From: Lyngbya sp. PCC 8106
Lineage (GTDB): Bacteria; Cyanobacteriota; Cyanobacteriia; Cyanobacteriales; Microcoleaceae
Assembly: GCF_000169095.1 (NCBI RefSeq)
Contig: NZ_AAVU01000035.1
Location: forward strand, 1-64,000
Reading direction: 5' to 3'
DNA length: 64,000 nt
Positions 43,620 to 53,302 of this stretch are shown in pieces. The translations under genes were made by a program, and so were the position numbers. The notes below the pieces were generated by a model that saw only the letters and a program-made list of their open reading frames with translations, was not told the DNA's origin and did not search any database. Every line of letters starts with the position of its first letter. The first letter of the stretch is position 1.

Positions 43620-46600
43620 TTAGCTTTCTTCTAGGTCTTCTAATAAAATGGTGTTGAGTAAATTCAACTCGGAAGATGCCATAAAATAGCAGTTATTAAA
43701 CGCTGATTCTAACGAAGAAATTGACGGACGGCCAGCCACCGCAGCCCAAGGAAAATCCCGGTATTTAGCAATCACAGGCATGACTGACCCTTGAGGGGTT
43801 AATGTCCGTCCCAAGGCATTTCGCCAGGTTTCCGAATCTTCTAATTCCTGTTTTCTTTTAAACCCATCATTAGCAGAATCTTCTCGCCAAAATTGGGGAT
43901 AATCTAGGGGTAAGGCAATCATCACATCGTTGGATTGAATCTCTTCTAGTATAGAATATTCTCGCCATTCGGCGTTATTTTCACGCAGTAAAATTTTATA
44001 GAGATCGCGAGCGGGGTCACGCAGTTTTCGCGGGATTTTTTGAGACTCTCCTTCTCCTATTTGATTGAGTATACCCATCAATCGCTTTCTAGCTTGACGA
44101 ATTGAAGCTTGAGACTCAGAGAAACTGTATTTTTGTTGATTTTGGCGATCGCCCCAATCTTCCCACCAAAACGCCCCCAAACAAGTGAGATAATCGGGAA
44201 TCTTGGTTGTATCATTGACTTTTGGTAACAGGGAACTTGAGGGACGAGAAATTGTTTTAACTAATGCTTCAAGCGTCGGATAATTGGCGAAAGAAACCCG
44301 ATCAACTTGAGTCGTTCGTCCTGTTAATTTAAAATCTTTAAACAATTCTTCTACCAATTGTTGACCTTTCCTCACAAGTCCTTTTAACTCCGAAGGATAA
44401 CTTTGATCACACACAAAAACATTAGCCTCTTGCAAAAACTGTTTAATCTCATCAGAAATTAACTGAATTAACTCATCATCCCCAATACTACCAACCGGAA
44501 CAAAAGCCAACCGTTGTTTTTGCAGTCCTGCATCTCCTTTAATTCGAGTCAAAATCGTCGAACGCAGCATTAATAATAACGTTAATAAATCGCTGGATTG
44601 ACGCAACCATTGACGTTGTTTATCGACGGTTTCACTGGGAATAAAAAAGTCATTAATCAGTAACACAACCCGCCGAGAAATATTTTCACCCGAACATTTT
44701 TCACCCGTTTCTGGATGGGTATATTGTCCGCGTCCGCGATAAATTAACTGGGCAATTTCCATTAATGAAGTTTCTACACTAAAACGGGGAAAAGAGGCAA
44801 TAATCCAATCAGCTTTTGGAAAAGAAACCCCCCTCGACCCGGAAGAAGTCATTAAAAAGACCTTGACATTATCCCGCTGGGGTTCGGTGACTAACCGCAG
44901 GCGTTCACGGGGTAAAACACTTTGGTCTAAAACTTGAACTTCATCTTTTGAAAATAACCGTTTATTTCCCTCGGTTAACATTCCCTTGAGTTGGCGTAAA
45001 AATGCTTTATCTTGAGCAAAAAATATAATTTGTTGCGCGTTATTTTCTAACCCTTTTTTAATTTCTTGCCAAGCATTATTTAAAAGAACAGTATCACTCT
45101 GTTGACGAATAGCTGTTTTAATACTTTGTTGTTTTCCATCACGGTTTAATTCTGGGGTAATTATCGACAGACGAATACTATAATCAATTGTTAATTCTGT
45201 CGCCGGATAACTATTGCTCATAATATGTAAAGCTGAGTGTTTTTTTCCGCCTATTTTTAATTCAGTTCCCGTTACCCGAAACGCTTCATCACCCCGGCTC
45301 GGACTAATCAAAACTTTATCGGGAACACGCTTACCCGCTTCCATAAAATTCTTCAGAACAATTTCATTACTTAAAGACGCATCTGCAATAATTAAAATTA
45401 CCCGAAACGGTGAATTTTCAGGGATTCCAATAAACTGTTGTTGTAACCATCTGGCGATTTCATTAACAAATAATGCTCCGGCTCCATCCCCCGCTACTTC
45501 ATCGACCATCACAATAATTGTCGGAACCCGTTTGGCAAATTCTAGACGTTCATTAATTCCGGGTCTAGTATCAACAGGATTGCGAAATAAGTTGCTTAAC
45601 GCTTCAATTGTCGTCCCCTTGCTTAAATTTCGATAACCTTGTGTCGCTACCGTTAAAACAACTTGTTGAACTTGGGGGTTTTCTTTCAATAAATGACGAG
45701 TTGCAGTCGCCAAAGTTCTTAAAACTCCAGGACTTATTTTTGTATTAACTCGCTCATCCCGTTCATTTAGAGATTCTTTATAGCGTTGACTGGTAGCAAT
45801 ATCATTATTAATTTCTTGTTCTTCTTCGGGATTAATACAAAGGGTATTAATAGCAGGATCTTTGAAATGCTCAACCCCATTTACAACAACAAGACTATCA
45901 ATATTTCTCGTGTTTTCTTCTTGAGAGGCTATTTTCTGCTCATAGTAGGTTTTAGCGGAACGAATCAGTAAAGAGTTAGTTGTGACTGTTAATATTCCCG
46001 TCTTTTTACCCTGTTCTTCGGCTAAATCTTGGGTAACATTTTGGTTGATCACAACACGAGGACTCGCATATAAAAATAAAAATCCTTCGCTTTGTTCTTT
46101 CAAAAAAGAGACAACCGAAGCGGTTTTCCCAATCCCCGGATTTCCTTCCAAAGCGATCACATTTAATTGCCCAGATATTGCCGAAGCTAAACCTGCTTTG
46201 ATCACCGATTTATGAGCATCTCTAAGCGTTAAACTAGGTTGAGTTAGATAGGGTTTAATCGCGGAACGGGGAGAGGTTTGAAAGTAAGTTTTCAGCTTTT
46301 CTGTTTCTTCAATGGCGTCTACAATCTGCTGTTTTTCAAAGGTTTGCATGGGTTGAAAGAAGTCTTCTACCTGCTCACTAAAATCCATGCTTAAATCTTT
46401 TTCAAAGCTGGGCGTTTGCTTAAAATAACTTTTCGCTTGCTTCTTTAAAGAAGGAGGGAGAGACTTTAAAAGTCTATTAAAAACGACTTTAATTTCAGCG
46501 TTAAAATTTTCTGGACTTTTCTGTTTGATTAGATGTTCATAAGCTTCACCCAAAGATTTCATTAACTGAACTTGGGGATTATTCTCAGAATTAAAATTAG

Positions 46601-47492
46601 CCGATAAACTTTCAACCCCGTTTGATGTAATCGCCATTGCTCGAGTCATACAAGAGTTTTGTAACCGCTTTTTCCTTTGCAGCAAATCAACTAATTTATG
46701 CGTATAGGAAGACGCTTGAGATAATTTATAAAGGGGTTTATCTTTCCCACTAAACACAAAAAGATGTTTTTCTAATTTAGAACTAACTTGCAGTTGATCG
46801 CCTTGAACTTCTGCACAAATCCGCGAAAAACTTCCTCTCGCATCTAGATAACGAGTATAACGGTTAATTTCTTGACAATGAGCCGTTTCTAAACGAAAGT
46901 CTTCTAATTCTAAAGGAGCATTAAAAGAAAACTCAAAACAGAGAAGAAAATCCTGTGAGGATTGACGTTTTTTGAGTTGTTCTTCTGTGGGAGATAGCCA
47001 GAGTAAAAAGTCCGCTCGTCCTGGCTGTCCTTGCTTGACTAAAGACTGATCAATAAAATCCGAAATGTTAAAAGCTTGATGAAATTCTTCAGCCGTTTTC
47101 TTGGGTTCCAAATCTCTATTATCCGTTTTTCCGGGTAACGTCAAAGGACACCATAACGCCTCTAATTTCATCCGGCGAGAGGGTTTATAATGATTCAGAC
47201 ATTCTCGTAAGCTACTCCAGCCTAAACCGTACCCTAAAACCAATAAATGGCGTAAATATTCTTGAATCCATTCTTCAATATAAATATCGTGAACAGGTAA
47301 AGTTTTTGTCTCTTTTAAAGCTTGAATTAGGTGTTTGCTGAGTTGACTAATTTTAACATTTCGCCAAGGTTCGAGTTGGGGATGTTCTTCGTTTAAGAAT
47401 TTACTATGCAGTAAATGAGCGAGGACACCCCGTTGAACGGCGATTTCAAAAACTTGTCCCCAAATTGAAGCTTGTTCTAAATTACTGTTCAT
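43620..47492 (-). CDS. Large SF2 helicase-like ATPase, possible nuclease-like N-terminus
   Basis: The 1290-residue protein has a Walker A motif ALEGNPGIGKTASVV (about residues 447-461), a DExx-type Walker B IIVMVDEVAGDGAG (Asp near 661), then VILIIADASLSN. A C-terminal RecA-like half has FLMTSSGSRGVSFPKADWII and the arginine-finger motif IAQLIYRGRGQYTHP (about 910). These place it with SF2-type translocases. In the N-terminal region GRADFLLWL (Asp161) followed by FLLCFEFSF (Glu187, Ser189) resembles a PD-(D/E)XK nuclease core with Ser in place of Lys, so it may be inactive. About 500 C-terminal residues are unassigned. It overlaps the upstream gene by ATGA. No named family was recognised. Confidence 0.75.
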   Translation of the reverse strand: MNSNLEQASIWGQVFEIAVQRGVLAHLLHSKFLNEEHPQLEPWRNVKISQLSKHLIQALKETKTLPVHDIYIEEWIQEYLRHLLVLGYGLGWSSLRECLNHYKPSRRMKLEALWCPLTLPGKTDNRDLEPKKTAEEFHQAFNISDFIDQSLVKQGQPGRADFLLWLSPTEEQLKKRQSSQDFLLCFEFSFNAPLELEDFRLETAHCQEINRYTRYLDARGSFSRICAEVQGDQLQVSSKLEKHLFVFSGKDKPLYKLSQASSYTHKLVDLLQRKKRLQNSCMTRAMAITSNGVESLSANFNSENNPQVQLMKSLGEAYEHLIKQKSPENFNAEIKVVFNRLLKSLPPSLKKQAKSYFKQTPSFEKDLSMDFSEQVEDFFQPMQTFEKQQIVDAIEETEKLKTYFQTSPRSAIKPYLTQPSLTLRDAHKSVIKAGLASAISGQLNVIALEGNPGIGKTASVVSFLKEQSEGFLFLYASPRVVINQNVTQDLAEEQGKKTGILTVTTNSLLIRSAKTYYEQKIASQEENTRNIDSLVVVNGVEHFKDPAINTLCINPEEEQEINNDIATSQRYKESLNERDERVNTKISPGVLRTLATATRHLLKENPQVQQVVLTVATQGYRNLSKGTTIEALSNLFRNPVDTRPGINERLEFAKRVPTIIVMVDEVAGDGAGALFVNEIARWLQQQFIGIPENSPFRVILIIADASLSNEIVLKNFMEAGKRVPDKVLISPSRGDEAFRVTGTELKIGGKKHSALHIMSNSYPATELTIDYSIRLSIITPELNRDGKQQSIKTAIRQQSDTVLLNNAWQEIKKGLENNAQQIIFFAQDKAFLRQLKGMLTEGNKRLFSKDEVQVLDQSVLPRERLRLVTEPQRDNVKVFLMTSSGSRGVSFPKADWIIASFPRFSVETSLMEIAQLIYRGRGQYTHPETGEKCSGENISRRVVLLINDFFIPSETVDKQRQWLRQSSDLLTLLLMLRSTILTRIKGDAGLQKQRLAFVPVGSIGDDELIQLISDEIKQFLQEANVFVCDQSYPSELKGLVRKGQQLVEELFKDFKLTGRTTQVDRVSFANYPTLEALVKTISRPSSSLLPKVNDTTKIPDYLTCLGAFWWEDWGDRQNQQKYSFSESQASIRQARKRLMGILNQIGEGESQKIPRKLRDPARDLYKILLRENNAEWREYSILEEIQSNDVMIALPLDYPQFWREDSANDGFKRKQELEDSETWRNALGRTLTPQGSVMPVIAKYRDFPWAAVAGRPSISSLESAFNNCYFMASSELNLLNTILLEDLEES

Positions 47493-50400
47493 CGCGTTGT
47501 CCTCCGACGAAGTACCTGAGCCATGCGAGTCAGTATCGCTGGATAACTTAATAAGACTTTTCCTTGACGCCGTGAGTGTAAAATTTTTGCTTCTCCTGCG
47601 GCTTCAGTGGTATTCGGAGAAATCCAACCAAAGGGGTCAAGAACGGGAATAAATTGTTGATTCTGTATACCCCGTTCGGCTTCAATAAAATGGAGTCCTC
47701 GCAGTACAGTTAATAAGCAAGGATGAACGCTAGAATTTTGTTCGGGATCGATTAAATGTTGACGCGATTTTTCCGTCCAATTAATATTACTAATGCGAGA
47801 ATCGGAGAGCATAAAATAAACACAAAATCCCGATTGTGGTCTTTTTGATTCGTCAATGGCGTGGAGGGTTGCAAAGGTATAAACCGGAATAATATCGCGT
47901 AACCCCATTTCATTAATCTGCTCAGAAAAATAGGTGTGATCGCTGGCTCGTAAAATTTCAAAAGCGGCTTCGTTGTTCTTCTGGCGTTGTCGCATTCTGG
48001 TTCCGGGAAAGACATCTCGCAGCAGGGTATATATGGTTAAATCGGGGAAATCTTGGTAGAGTTTTTGCAGAAAGTTTTTATCCGCTAAAGGGGTATTATA
48101 ATCTGCTGTTCTGTTAATTCGACGACTCCGATAACTATGAGCTAATAAAATAATATGTTGACAACCTTGTTTTTCTAGATAGGCGACTTCTTCTTTAATG
48201 AGTCGTTGTTCGCGGAGTTCTTCTTCGCTAGAAACAATATCAGATTGCATTCGTTCGGCTTTGAGTTCGTAGCCAACGAGGGGGTTTTCGATAGCGGTAG
48301 CGATGTAGCTTTGACTTAAAATTATATCATTTTTCTGGGGATTTTTTGGGCTTTCATCGCAGGGGCGGCTTTTATAGGAAATTAAACCCAGTTTGGAGAC
48401 GGAGGGTTTTTCAGGAGTAGAAATGGCAATGGGAAATGCACTGAATAAGGCGGTGAATACTCCTTTTTTTACATGGGTTGCATTTTTCTTTTTCAGGTTT
48501 TGTAAGACTAGCCCCTGCATTCGGGTGGGATTATCTTGGGCTAACAAGGACTCCAGGGCTTGAGCCGCAGCATAGATATATTGTTCGCCGCTTTGATCAT
48601 CATTTTCTTGGCTTTCTTGTAGTCGTAAAATTGAGGTTGTAAAGGATAAGTTTTCGGTGTTTTTGAGTTGTTTGACGATACACCACAAACAAGTATAAAT
48701 CAGAACTGCAAAGGCGGTTACTGCTGCTGAATGTCGTTGCTTTGCTTCATCCTGTTGTTGTTTCTTTTTATTGCTTCTCTGTAATGTTCGGGTTTCGTAT
48801 TCAATTTGAATGGCTTTGGGTAAAGCCCAGTCACGGGCTTTAATAGCAATTGGACAAGGTTTGTATTTTTTGGGTTGATTTTGCTTCGCTGTTTCCGGTT
48901 TACTCTGCTCTTTTTTTTCTGTTTCCTCGGCTTTCCATTCATAGGGAACAAAAATCACCTGTAATAATTTTTCGGGTAAACACCGTTTAATCTTTACAGA
49001 TTGTCCCTTGTCTTTGATGACCAAATTTCGTTCTAATAATTCAGTTTCTACTTTAATTGAAAACAGGAGATTGGGAATTAATGACGGATTTTCATCGATT
49101 TCGATTTGTTGTAGCCAAGCAATTTTGTCCTGTGTGTCTGAGTTTGATGTCACTAATAAATCAGGGGTTCCGGTTTCGGCAATTTCGAGTCTGTCCCAGT
49201 TAACAATTCCTTTTTTCAGACCAATAAATTGTGTGGCTGTTTCTCGGTCAACTTGGGAGATAATTTGTTCCCCTTGGCTTTTGAGAATGCTAATTAAAGC
49301 TGCTGCTATTTTATTCATTGAGTCATCACGATTGCTCAGTTCTTGAATAAAACCCTCCATTTCTTGTCTCTGAGTTTCTTTGATTTTATCAACTAGTTTT
49401 TCCAGTCCTCTTTCAATTTCTTTTTGAGTTAATTTTCGGTCATTACTCGGAACAACAACGGATAGAAAAAATAGTTCCGAAAAGCAATTTCTGAGCCGAT
49501 AGTGAGAGAGATTCTCCGCTTCTGATAAATCTTCTTGGATTCTCTCTAAGCGGGCTTTAAAGGCTGATTTTCCTCGCTCTGGATTGTTTCCATTGATCCG
49601 AAAACGATAACTAATTTCGCGAGTAATATTATTATCGGTTGACTCGGAGTTAGCTTGTCTATTTTCAAAAATTTGGGTTTCCCATTCCGGCCAAACAGCC
49701 AGACAAGAGAAGAATCTAGTATTATGAATATAATCGAGAAAATTAATTTCCGCCATGGCTCCATATTTGGCGGTGAGATCGAGTGTTAATCCTTGGTTTT
49801 TGACAATTTCAACAAAGTGCTTGATTCGTTGAATATATTCTGCTAAAAGTTGTTTATTCTGGTCTTTACTGTCTTTGGCTTTGTTCGCGATCGCCTCCAT
49901 AATTCTAAAGGTAATATTTAAACGAACCCTCGATAAAGCCTCATCCTCTAAAAATTCAAGAAAGCGTCTAATTTGACTTTCAACTCGGTTATGTTCGGCT
50001 TCTAAACTAGCGATCGCTTCGTCGATTTCATCTTCATCTGCATCTCGATTGGTTTCGAGTTCATCGGCGATCGCATCGCACATTCGCTTAAAATAATTAC
50101 TACTATCAATCCGTTCTACTGCGGAAATAATTTTCGCAACTTCAACACCGCGATCGCTTTTAGATTGGTTGCGATCGTCAAAAGCTAGGGGAATTAAATT
50201 CGCCTGACTGATTCCCGAGGGAAAATAACCACTAACCCGTTTCGCCAGGTTTTCCAACTCTTCTTTGACATTATCAATGAGGAAATCTTCTAACTTCACA
50301 TCAGGGGGAAGTGCGTTTTTTAAAGCTTCTAAAATGCTCTCTCGCAGTCGATCAACCCCGTTGGGAAGTTGTTGTTCATTTCCTTCGCTCAGTTGACCCC

Positions 50401-50698
50401 CAATGCGACTCTCAAAGCCATATCCTGGCGGATCGAAATCCTTGACAAAATTACTGTCTTGTGACTTAAATTCTTTGAGGGAAAATAGCCGCAACAATAC
50501 TCCCGAGGTGCAGATTCTCAATCGTTTTCGGTGTTGATCGTAGTAAAATAGAGGCCGTTGTTGAGGATTGTCAGGAAGTTCTGAACTCTGGGATTTGACG
50601 GCGATCGCTTTTTCGAGCAAACTAACTAAAAGCGCAAGATTGAGGGAAGCTTGCTGCTGTGAAGCCTGTAGGGACGCACCCTGATTTGAATCTTTCAT
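47489..50698 (-). CDS. Large unknown protein, partner of the helicase; RNase H/PIWI-like C-terminus suspected
   Basis: The 1069-residue protein is first in an operon with the helicase (4-bp ATGA overlap). Residues 1-580 are mostly helical with long charged coils (IDEAIASLEAEHNRVESQIRRF). A Lys/Glu/Gln-rich linker lies near 590-620. From about 760 the sequence alternates hydrophobic strands and helices: SKLGLISYKSRPCD, NDIILSQSYIA, CQHIILLAHSYRSRR, LTIYTLLRDVFPG, GFCVYFMLSDSR, GKVLLSYPAILTRMAQVL. The pattern of an initial strand ending in Asp followed by strand-helix units suggests an RNase H-like fold such as PIWI. That is a guess from secondary structure. No signal peptide or membrane segment is convincing. 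Confidence 0.65.
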   Translation of the reverse strand: MKDSNQGASLQASQQQASLNLALLVSLLEKAIAVKSQSSELPDNPQQRPLFYYDQHRKRLRICTSGVLLRLFSLKEFKSQDSNFVKDFDPPGYGFESRIGGQLSEGNEQQLPNGVDRLRESILEALKNALPPDVKLEDFLIDNVKEELENLAKRVSGYFPSGISQANLIPLAFDDRNQSKSDRGVEVAKIISAVERIDSSNYFKRMCDAIADELETNRDADEDEIDEAIASLEAEHNRVESQIRRFLEFLEDEALSRVRLNITFRIMEAIANKAKDSKDQNKQLLAEYIQRIKHFVEIVKNQGLTLDLTAKYGAMAEINFLDYIHNTRFFSCLAVWPEWETQIFENRQANSESTDNNITREISYRFRINGNNPERGKSAFKARLERIQEDLSEAENLSHYRLRNCFSELFFLSVVVPSNDRKLTQKEIERGLEKLVDKIKETQRQEMEGFIQELSNRDDSMNKIAAALISILKSQGEQIISQVDRETATQFIGLKKGIVNWDRLEIAETGTPDLLVTSNSDTQDKIAWLQQIEIDENPSLIPNLLFSIKVETELLERNLVIKDKGQSVKIKRCLPEKLLQVIFVPYEWKAEETEKKEQSKPETAKQNQPKKYKPCPIAIKARDWALPKAIQIEYETRTLQRSNKKKQQQDEAKQRHSAAVTAFAVLIYTCLWCIVKQLKNTENLSFTTSILRLQESQENDDQSGEQYIYAAAQALESLLAQDNPTRMQGLVLQNLKKKNATHVKKGVFTALFSAFPIAISTPEKPSVSKLGLISYKSRPCDESPKNPQKNDIILSQSYIATAIENPLVGYELKAERMQSDIVSSEEELREQRLIKEEVAYLEKQGCQHIILLAHSYRSRRINRTADYNTPLADKNFLQKLYQDFPDLTIYTLLRDVFPGTRMRQRQKNNEAAFEILRASDHTYFSEQINEMGLRDIIPVYTFATLHAIDESKRPQSGFCVYFMLSDSRISNINWTEKSRQHLIDPEQNSSVHPCLLTVLRGLHFIEAERGIQNQQFIPVLDPFGWISPNTTEAAGEAKILHSRRQGKVLLSYPAILTRMAQVLRRRTTR

Positions 50699-50977
50699 TG
50701 TTTGGGGTCTCCTGATTATTCTGCCTGTTCAGACAGCTTCATCCTGCTTGAGTTGACCCAACCCCAGAGAATGGTATCTAAGCCCAAATTTTATTACAGT
50801 TTTTCTACCTTGTCAATCCCCGGATAGAAGAAAAGGAAAAGACCCAGCCAATTGCCCAAGAGTCAGGGGTTTCAATGGAACTGCTGTTTATGCCTTCACC
50901 TGTTTAAGTGAATAAATTGATGCAAAAGTAACGCCAGATTATTATTATAATGACTTATTGTCAACAGGGAGGCAGAT

Positions 50978-52399
50978 ATGGAAATTCTCAACCTAGCTAT
51001 TATGTTAATCGCTGCGGCTTTTGCGGGCTTAGGGGTTGGTTTCTGGTGGTGGGATAAACGGTTAAAAAGGCAAAAACGAGCCTATGAAACCCAAATTCGC
51101 CAACAAGTTGAACAGCTTGAGAAAGAACATCAAAATCGGATTAAAGAAACGGTAGAATCTCTACGACTGGAGTATGAAACTGAACTCAGACAACAAAGCG
51201 AAGAAACTGAACGCTACTATCAGCAAAAACTCAATGAGGCGAATGAATCTTGGCGAGATCGATTAACGACAGAACAGCGTCAACTCAATGAACAAATTCA
51301 AGTCCGAGATGTGGAACTCGATGAGATGAATCAATCTCTCACCCAGTATGAAACGCAACTGGGACAAGTGAATCAACAGTTGGTTGATAGTGAACAGGAA
51401 GTTCAACAAATCAACCAATCTCTGAAGGCTTATGAAGCGAAACTCGGACAAGTTAGCCAAAAATTAGAAGTGAGTAAGGTTCAAGTTCAAGGGATGGGTG
51501 AAGCGATTAATTTGTATGGAACTCAACTCAAAAAACTGAATGAAGATAGCGAAACCACTCAAGCGGATATTCAAAGTCGCATGGGATTTATTGAACAACA
51601 ACATCAAACAGAAATTCAACAGTTACGACAGGATTTAGAAGCGACTCAAGAAAGTCAAGTTCAAAATGCGATCGCGGGTTTAGAACAAGAGTATCGAGTC
51701 AGTATTCGCACCGGAACGGATCAATTGGTTCGTTCGATGCAGGAAACTCCCGAAACCACGCCAGAGTCGCAGTCATCAATGGCTGTTCCTCCGGTGGAAA
51801 CCCAACCGGAATTGGTGATCGAAGAACCAATGCTACAGATGACGATCGCAGATGAAAAGGTTGAACAGGAAACAGTTGAGGAAAACCCTAATGAGGAAAA
51901 TATTAGAGTTGAGAATGAGCCTGATGCGGTGATGTCTGCAAATGTACAAACCTCGTCTTCATCTACTAATGAAGCGGTTAATACTTATATCATTGAAACG
52001 ATTAATCATTGGGGAGATTCGGGTTTACTTTCAACGGTGCCGCAACTCTTAAATTATGCTCAACACCAAAATGATCAAGTTCGTGAACAGTTAGCGATCG
52101 CATTGGGTAAAATTGCCTCTACAAATGGTTTAAGAACTGAGATTCAACAAGCGATTCCAACGTTAGCAAAACTGAGTCAAGATCCGAATCCTCAAGTGCG
52201 TCAAGATGCAGTCAAAGCGTTAGGTGCAATTAAGTCAGAAAAGGTTATTCCCTTTTTACAACGTGCGTTACGGGATTCTAGCTATACTGTTGTGCAAGCT
52301 GCAACCGTAGCATTAGAAAAGTTCAAATCTTATCCCGTCAAACAAAAAGCGAAACCTCAAAATCTGTCTTTGCAAAAACATAATCCTAGAGAACAATAA
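50978..52399 (+). CDS. Membrane-anchored coiled-coil protein with HEAT repeats
   Basis: The 473-residue protein has one N-terminal membrane helix (LAIMLIAAAFAGLGVGFWWW), then about 230 residues of coiled coil rich in Gln and Glu (QQVEQLEKEHQNRIKETVES). An acidic low-complexity linker follows (about residues 255-325), then a C-terminal block of HEAT repeats (VREQLAIALGKIAS, PQVRQDAVKALGAI, VVQAATVALEKFKS). It looks like a cytoplasmic-face scaffold held on the membrane. GGAGGCAG precedes the ATG. It is divergent from the helicase operon; the 279-bp spacer between them should hold both promoters. Confidence 0.75.
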   Translation: MEILNLAIMLIAAAFAGLGVGFWWWDKRLKRQKRAYETQIRQQVEQLEKEHQNRIKETVESLRLEYETELRQQSEETERYYQQKLNEANESWRDRLTTEQRQLNEQIQVRDVELDEMNQSLTQYETQLGQVNQQLVDSEQEVQQINQSLKAYEAKLGQVSQKLEVSKVQVQGMGEAINLYGTQLKKLNEDSETTQADIQSRMGFIEQQHQTEIQQLRQDLEATQESQVQNAIAGLEQEYRVSIRTGTDQLVRSMQETPETTPESQSSMAVPPVETQPELVIEEPMLQMTIADEKVEQETVEENPNEENIRVENEPDAVMSANVQTSSSSTNEAVNTYIIETINHWGDSGLLSTVPQLLNYAQHQNDQVREQLAIALGKIASTNGLRTEIQQAIPTLAKLSQDPNPQVRQDAVKALGAIKSEKVIPFLQRALRDSSYTVVQAATVALEKFKSYPVKQKAKPQNLSLQKHNPREQ

Positions 52400-52948
52400 A
52401 TGGATTAAATATTATCTGGATTTTTCCTTAATTCTTGTAATTGTGTGGCGAGTCGTTCGGCTCGTTGCATCTTTTCGTGCTATCAACATTGAGTACAAGG
52501 AAAAAATAAGGCTCTCAAAAATCCTGATTTCGAGTTTGTTCACTGCTTTAATAGATGAACAGATTACCTCCTGTAAAAAAGTCCCTGCGATCGCCCCATG
52601 CTGATGCAACGAATCAATTCACAGGTTCATCGCTAGGCAGTGACGATTGCTTTTGGTGGGTATACCCTCATCAAAGATTAAATCAGTTGATGCCATAGTC
52701 AGTTACCACTCTGGTGTCATCGAGGTTAATGAACTCTGCTTTTTTAGGTTTTGTTGTCATCAACTTTTCCCCAATTGTTCAAATTATTGCTCCAACTTTA
52801 TTATAGTTGTTCTCGGCTTCATTGCCAGGAGTGAAATCTCACTAAAATGAATGGCATCAATAATTGTATGAAGTCTTCTCAAAATTTTGAGTCACAGACT
52901 AGGTAAGCAAATTAGATCCTTAAAAATTAACACTTTGATAATGCTCTT
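52400..52948. other. Spacer with decayed sequence
   Basis: About 550 bp between two plus-strand genes contain the Uma2-like fragment described separately. There is also a short minus-strand frame of 25 codons (MTTKPKKAEFINLDDTRVV) at about 52686-52763. No intact gene is convincing. The region looks like the remains of one or two genes. Confidence 0.45.
52405..52479 (-). pseudogene. Fragment resembling the C-terminus of a Uma2 protein
   Basis: The minus strand encodes KMQRAERLATQLQELRKNPD followed by a stop. This is like the coiled tail of many cyanobacterial Uma2 proteins (repeated AER...LAxxLRxLGIDPD). Stops lie immediately upstream in the same frame, so only a scrap remains. Confidence 0.4.
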
Positions 52949-53302
52949 ATGTCTACTTCAGTAATTCTTTTGTTTTGGGCTGTGGTGTTTCTACTGACAA
53001 TTCCGTGGTTAGTGAAGATTTTTACCGGAAGAAGGGAAGAAGCAATTTCTGAAATTATCTTTCTATTCATTGGTTTGTTAACTTTATGGTTTGTCGGGGG
53101 TGCGATTGCGATTGTCGGGGGAAAATTAGATTTTATCTTTCAAACTTGGTTTGCTCAGGTTCGACTCTCGGAAACTCAAAAACAACTGATTCAAGGAGCC
53201 GCTTTAGTTGTAGCGGCTATATTCATACTCAATATCGAAAAAATTTTACTCGGGTTAAAACATCTATTCTCTCGGATTCTGACTTGGATTAGAAAAGACT
53301 AA
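52949..53302 (+). CDS. Small membrane protein of unknown function
   Basis: The 117-residue product has three predicted membrane helices (VILLFWAVVFLLTIPWLV, IIFLFIGLLTLWFVGGAIAIVGG, LIQGAALVVAAIFILNI) and a basic C-terminus (FSRILTWIRKD). Its family is not recognised. It ends four bases inside the 3' end of fumC on the other strand, so the two genes converge with a slight overlap. Confidence 0.65.
   Translation: MSTSVILLFWAVVFLLTIPWLVKIFTGRREEAISEIIFLFIGLLTLWFVGGAIAIVGGKLDFIFQTWFAQVRLSETQKQLIQGAALVVAAIFILNIEKILLGLKHLFSRILTWIRKD

Noticed and set aside
47752..48015. Small minus-strand frame within the 1069-residue gene
   Set aside because: It is an alternative frame inside a long gene with clear coding continuity.
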